Source: Bacteroidota bacterium
Lineage (GTDB): Bacteria; Bacteroidota; Bacteroidia; AKYH767-A; OLB10
Assembly: GCA_016717325.1 (NCBI GenBank)
Contig: JADKFV010000002.1
Location: 62,001-126,000 of the forward strand
Length of the DNA: 64,000 nucleotides
Direction of reading: 5' to 3'
A program made the position numbers and the translations under genes. This document shows positions 61,441-64,000 of this stretch, piece after piece; positions within the stretch are counted from its first letter, which is position 1; every line of letters begins with the position of its first letter. The notes beneath the pieces were generated by a model, which saw only the letters and a list, made by a program, of their open reading frames with translations, was not told the origin of the DNA and searched no databases.

Positions 61441-62199
61441 ATGGGACAAAAAGCTAATCCAATTGGAAATAGATTAGGAATCATTAGAGGATGGGATTCA
61501 AACTGGTATGGTGGTAAGCACTATGCAGATAAGTTGGTTGAAGATGAAAAAATAAGAACATACCTCAATGCTCGTTTAACTAAAGGCGGTGTTTCAAAGA
61601 TAATAATTGAAAGAACCCTAAAACTTATCACTGTTACTGTCAATACTGCAAGACCAGGTATTGTTATTGGAAAAGGTGGAGCAGAAGTAGATAAGTTGAA
61701 AGAGGAGTTAAAAAAGTTGACGAAAAAGGATGTGCAAATCAATATTTATGAAATCAAACGTCCTGAACTTGATGCAAAAGTGGTAAGTGAGAATGTAGCT
61801 AAGCAACTTGAAGGAAGAATCTCATTTCGTAGAGCAATAAAATCATCAATAGCCTCTACAATGAGAATGGGAGCCGAAGGTATAAAAATTATGACTTCAG
61901 GTCGTTTAGGTGGAGCAGAGATGGCACGTTCTGAGCAGTATAAAGATGGTCGTGTACCTTTACATACCTTTCGAGCAGATATTGATTATGCGATTAGCGA
62001 GGCTCAAACAACATATGGTAAAATAGGAGTTAAAGTTTGGATTTGCAGAGGTGAGGTTTATGGAAAAAGAGATTTATCTCCAAATGTTGGTGCAACTCCT
62101 TCACGTGGCAAAGAAACAAACGATCGCAGAGACCGTAATGATCGCCCAGACCGTGGAGATAGAAGAGATGGTGGTGGCCGTGGTCGTAGAAAAGATTAA
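61441..62199 (+). CDS. rpsC: 30S ribosomal protein S3
   Basis: 252 residues, 2 bp after rplV. MGQKANPIGNRLGIIRGWDSNWYGG start; KH domain with the GKGGAEVDKL loop; S3 C-terminal domain ending GEVYGKRDL. Beyond the core is a 35-residue Arg/Asp/Gly-rich tail (DRRDRNDRPDRGDRRDGGGRG), a low-complexity extension common in this phylum. Confidence 0.98.
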   Translation: MGQKANPIGNRLGIIRGWDSNWYGGKHYADKLVEDEKIRTYLNARLTKGGVSKIIIERTLKLITVTVNTARPGIVIGKGGAEVDKLKEELKKLTKKDVQINIYEIKRPELDAKVVSENVAKQLEGRISFRRAIKSSIASTMRMGAEGIKIMTSGRLGGAEMARSEQYKDGRVPLHTFRADIDYAISEAQTTYGKIGVKVWICRGEVYGKRDLSPNVGATPSRGKETNDRRDRNDRPDRGDRRDGGGRGRRKD

Positions 62200-62237
62200 T
62201 TAGTTAAATTAGATATTAGTTAAAATATTATAGTAAA

Positions 62238-62657
62238 ATGCTTCAGCCGAAAAAAACAAAGTTCAGGCGAACTCATAAAATGAAATCCAAGGGTAATGCT
62301 ACCCGTGGAGCTCAGATAGCTTTTGGTTCATTCGCACTCAAATCAACTGAAAGAGCTTGGATTACATCAAGGCAGTTAGAAGCTGCCCGTGTTGCAGTAA
62401 CAAGGTTCATGAAACGTGAAGGTCAAATTTGGATTCGTGTGTTTCCTGATAAGCCAATAACCAAAAAGCCAGCAGAGGTGCGCATGGGTAAAGGTAAGGG
62501 GGCTCCAGAATATTGGGTTGCCGTTATCAAGCCAGGTACAATTATGTTTGAAGCCGATGGTGTTCCATTAGCAACAGCTAAAGAAGCAATGCGCTTAGCT
62601 GCTCAAAAATTGCCTGTAATTACACGGTTCATTATTAGACGTGATTATGTTGAATAG
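62238..62657 (+). CDS. rplP: 50S ribosomal protein L16
   Basis: 139 residues: MLQPKKTKFRRTHKMKSKGNATRGAQIAFGSFALKS..., MGKGKGAPEYWVAVIKPG near the A-site arm. Complete. Confidence 0.98.
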   Translation: MLQPKKTKFRRTHKMKSKGNATRGAQIAFGSFALKSTERAWITSRQLEAARVAVTRFMKREGQIWIRVFPDKPITKKPAEVRMGKGKGAPEYWVAVIKPGTIMFEADGVPLATAKEAMRLAAQKLPVITRFIIRRDYVE

Positions 62658-62692
62658 TCAAAAGAATAACAAAAAGGAAAATAAATAACACA

Positions 62693-62887
62693 ATGAAACA
62701 GGTTGTAGTAAGAGATTTGACCAACGAAGAGTTGAAGGATAAAATCAAAGAAGAAGGAGCAAATTTGACAAAAATTAAGTTTAGTCATGCTATTTCTCCA
62801 ATCGAAAACCCAATGAGAATACGCGATGTGCGTAAGGTGGTGGCAAGGTTGAAAACAGAATTAAGAAAACGCGAATTATCAAAATAG
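62693..62887 (+). CDS. rpmC: 50S ribosomal protein L29
   Basis: 64 residues: MKQVVVRDLTNEELKDKIKEEGANLTKIKFSHAISPIENPMRIRDVRKVVARLKTELRKRELSK, the usual two-helix protein at the tunnel exit, written here in parts: N-helix (residues 8-35) and C-helix (42-62). Confidence 0.96.
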   Translation: MKQVVVRDLTNEELKDKIKEEGANLTKIKFSHAISPIENPMRIRDVRKVVARLKTELRKRELSK

Positions 62888-62895
62888 TGATATCA

Positions 62896-63156
62896 ATGGA
62901 ATTAACACGCTCGCTTCGAAAAGAAAAAACAGGTATAGTTACCAGCAACAAGATGGCAAAAACCATTGTAGTAGCAGTAGAACGTAAGGTAAAGCATCCT
63001 ATGTATGGAAAGTTTATAAAAACTACCAATAAGTTCAAAGCTCACGATGAAAAAAATGTAGCCGGTATTGGAGATTTGGTTCGCATATCAGAAACTCGTC
63101 CTTTGAGCAAAACAAAAAATTGGAGACTTTTAGAAGTACTTCAAAAGGCAAAATAA
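62896..63156 (+). CDS. rpsQ: 30S ribosomal protein S17
   Basis: 86 residues from the ATG at 62896. An in-frame GTG at 62887 overlapping the rpmC stop is possible, but the ATG start MELTRSLRKEKTGIVTSNKMAKTIVV fits the family. VKHPMYGKFIKTTNKFKAHDE and DLVRISETRPLSKTKNWRL are diagnostic. Confidence 0.96.
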   Translation: MELTRSLRKEKTGIVTSNKMAKTIVVAVERKVKHPMYGKFIKTTNKFKAHDEKNVAGIGDLVRISETRPLSKTKNWRLLEVLQKAK

Positions 63157-63190
63157 TACTAAACAGAAATAATAAAAGAAACAATACACA

Positions 63191-63559
63191 ATGATACAGC
63201 AGGAATCGCGGATGCGAGTAGCCGATAACAGCGGAGCAAAGGAAGTTTTGTGCATACGTGTTTTAGGAGGTACCAAAAAAAGATATGCCCGGTTGGGAGA
63301 TAAAGTTGTGGTAACTGTTAAGCAAGCCATCCCTTCAGGCAACATTAAAAAAGGTACAGTTTCGAAAGCCGTTGTAGTTAGAGTAAAAAAAGAAGTACGC
63401 AGGGCTGACGGTTCTTATATCAGGTTCGATGACAATGCTGTGGTATTGTTAACTGCCAATGATGAATTACGTGGTACTCGTATTTTTGGGCCGGTAGCTC
63501 GTGAATTGCGCGAAAAGCAATATATGAAAATAGTGTCTTTGGCTCCTGAGGTTATCTAA
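63191..63559 (+). CDS. rplN: 50S ribosomal protein L14
   Basis: 122 residues, exact family length. MIQQESRMRVADNSGAKEVLCIRVLGG start and IFGPVARELREKQYMKIVSLAPEVI end. Complete. Confidence 0.99.
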   Translation: MIQQESRMRVADNSGAKEVLCIRVLGGTKKRYARLGDKVVVTVKQAIPSGNIKKGTVSKAVVVRVKKEVRRADGSYIRFDDNAVVLLTANDELRGTRIFGPVARELREKQYMKIVSLAPEVI

Positions 63560-63585
63560 TAAAACTTAAATCAAGAACTTATAAA

Positions 63586-63936
63586 ATGAAAAATCAACAA
63601 GATAGGCACCAACCAAAATTAAAATTGCGAAAAGGCGATTTGGTTAAGGTAATTTCCGGTGATTCAAAAGGCAAAGAAGGCAAAATCACATTAGTGGTTA
63701 CCGCCAAGAACCGAGCTTTTGTTGAAGGCGTAAATTTAGTATCAAAGCACACAAAACCAAATGCGAAAAATACGCAAGGCGGAATTGTGAAGCAAGAAGC
63801 AAGCATTCAAATGTCGAATTTGATGCTTATTGACCCCGCGAAAAAAACACCTACTCGCGTTGGTCGTAGAATAGAAAATGGTAAAATAGTGCGTTATGCA
63901 AAAAAATCGGGTGAAACAATTAAAGACGGTAAATAA
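63586..63936 (+). CDS. rplX: 50S ribosomal protein L24
   Basis: 116 residues. KOW motif KLRKGDLVKVISGDSKGKEGKI, then AFVEGVNLVSKHTKPN. Complete, 26 bp after rplN. Confidence 0.98.
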   Translation: MKNQQDRHQPKLKLRKGDLVKVISGDSKGKEGKITLVVTAKNRAFVEGVNLVSKHTKPNAKNTQGGIVKQEASIQMSNLMLIDPAKKTPTRVGRRIENGKIVRYAKKSGETIKDGK

Positions 63937-63938
63937 TC

Positions 63939-64000
63939 ATGTCAAACTCTCCAAGACTTAAAGAAAAATATAATAAGGAAATTGCAAAAAATCTTATGCA
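63939..64000 (+). CDS. rplE: 50S ribosomal protein L5 (5' end only)
   Basis: The frame MSNSPRLKEKYNKEIAKNLM is open to the window edge. The LKEKYNKEI..NLM pattern and the place after rplX identify the start of L5. Confidence 0.9.
   Translation, partial: MSNSPRLKEKYNKEIAKNLM

Overview
The window comes from a Bacteroidota genome, probably of the Chitinophagales/Sphingobacteriales type. The base composition is AT-rich. There are several large secreted proteins with C-terminal type IX secretion (T9SS) sorting domains, lineage-typical families (DUF5723, DUF2807, choice-of-anchor and GEVED domains, a CtlX-type hydrolase) and promoters of the TTTG-N18/19-TAnnTTTG kind. The order rpsU-xerC-hpf and the rpsL-rpsG-fusA-rpsJ-rplC... 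cluster also fit. Species cannot be assigned from sequence alone.

Layout. 1-9.6 kb: 3' part of ftsK (minus), ctlX, dnaK, a DUF2807 protein and a T9SS choice-of-anchor B protein. 9.6-11.4 kb: hpf, xerC and rpsU on the minus strand. 11.6-14.9 kb: a nucleotidyltransferase / B12-radical SAM / methyltransferase cluster. 14.9-19.6 kb: a DUF5723 protein, a peroxiredoxin, an outer-membrane barrel and two lipoproteins. 19.8-24.3 kb: a 4.4 kb secreted protein gene. 24.3-33.5 kb is the most accessory-looking part. It holds a translationally coupled pair (M48-type metallopeptidase with a TerB-like tail, then a 1710-residue kinase-lobe/DUF4011/SF1 helicase/MTES_1575 protein), a palindromic REP-like array with its Y1 transposase, and a pentapeptide-repeat protein with a Rossmann/TIR-like tail. 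34-36.7 kb: grpE, dnaJ and a nucleotidyltransferase/small-protein pair. 37-47.8 kb: a 2.6 kilo-residue T9SS protein, a second T9SS protein, GC-rich palindromes, a broken hicA with intact hicB, and an orphan T9SS tail. 47.9-54.3 kb: a flavoprotein, murA and two secreted proteins. 54.6-64 kb: the str and S10 ribosomal clusters, running off the edge in rplE.

Sequence quality matters for reading this annotation. At least a dozen genes, including the essential fusA and rplC, carry single-base indels (mostly one base lost from a short homopolymer) or an in-frame stop. I read these mainly as sequencing or assembly errors and give whole-gene coordinates across them.

The best candidate for an undescribed system is the 24269-30611 metallopeptidase plus pseudokinase-helicase-nuclease pair. 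Its layout recalls COG1112 helicase antiphage proteins such as Mokosh, but it has a protease partner and a degenerate kinase lobe.
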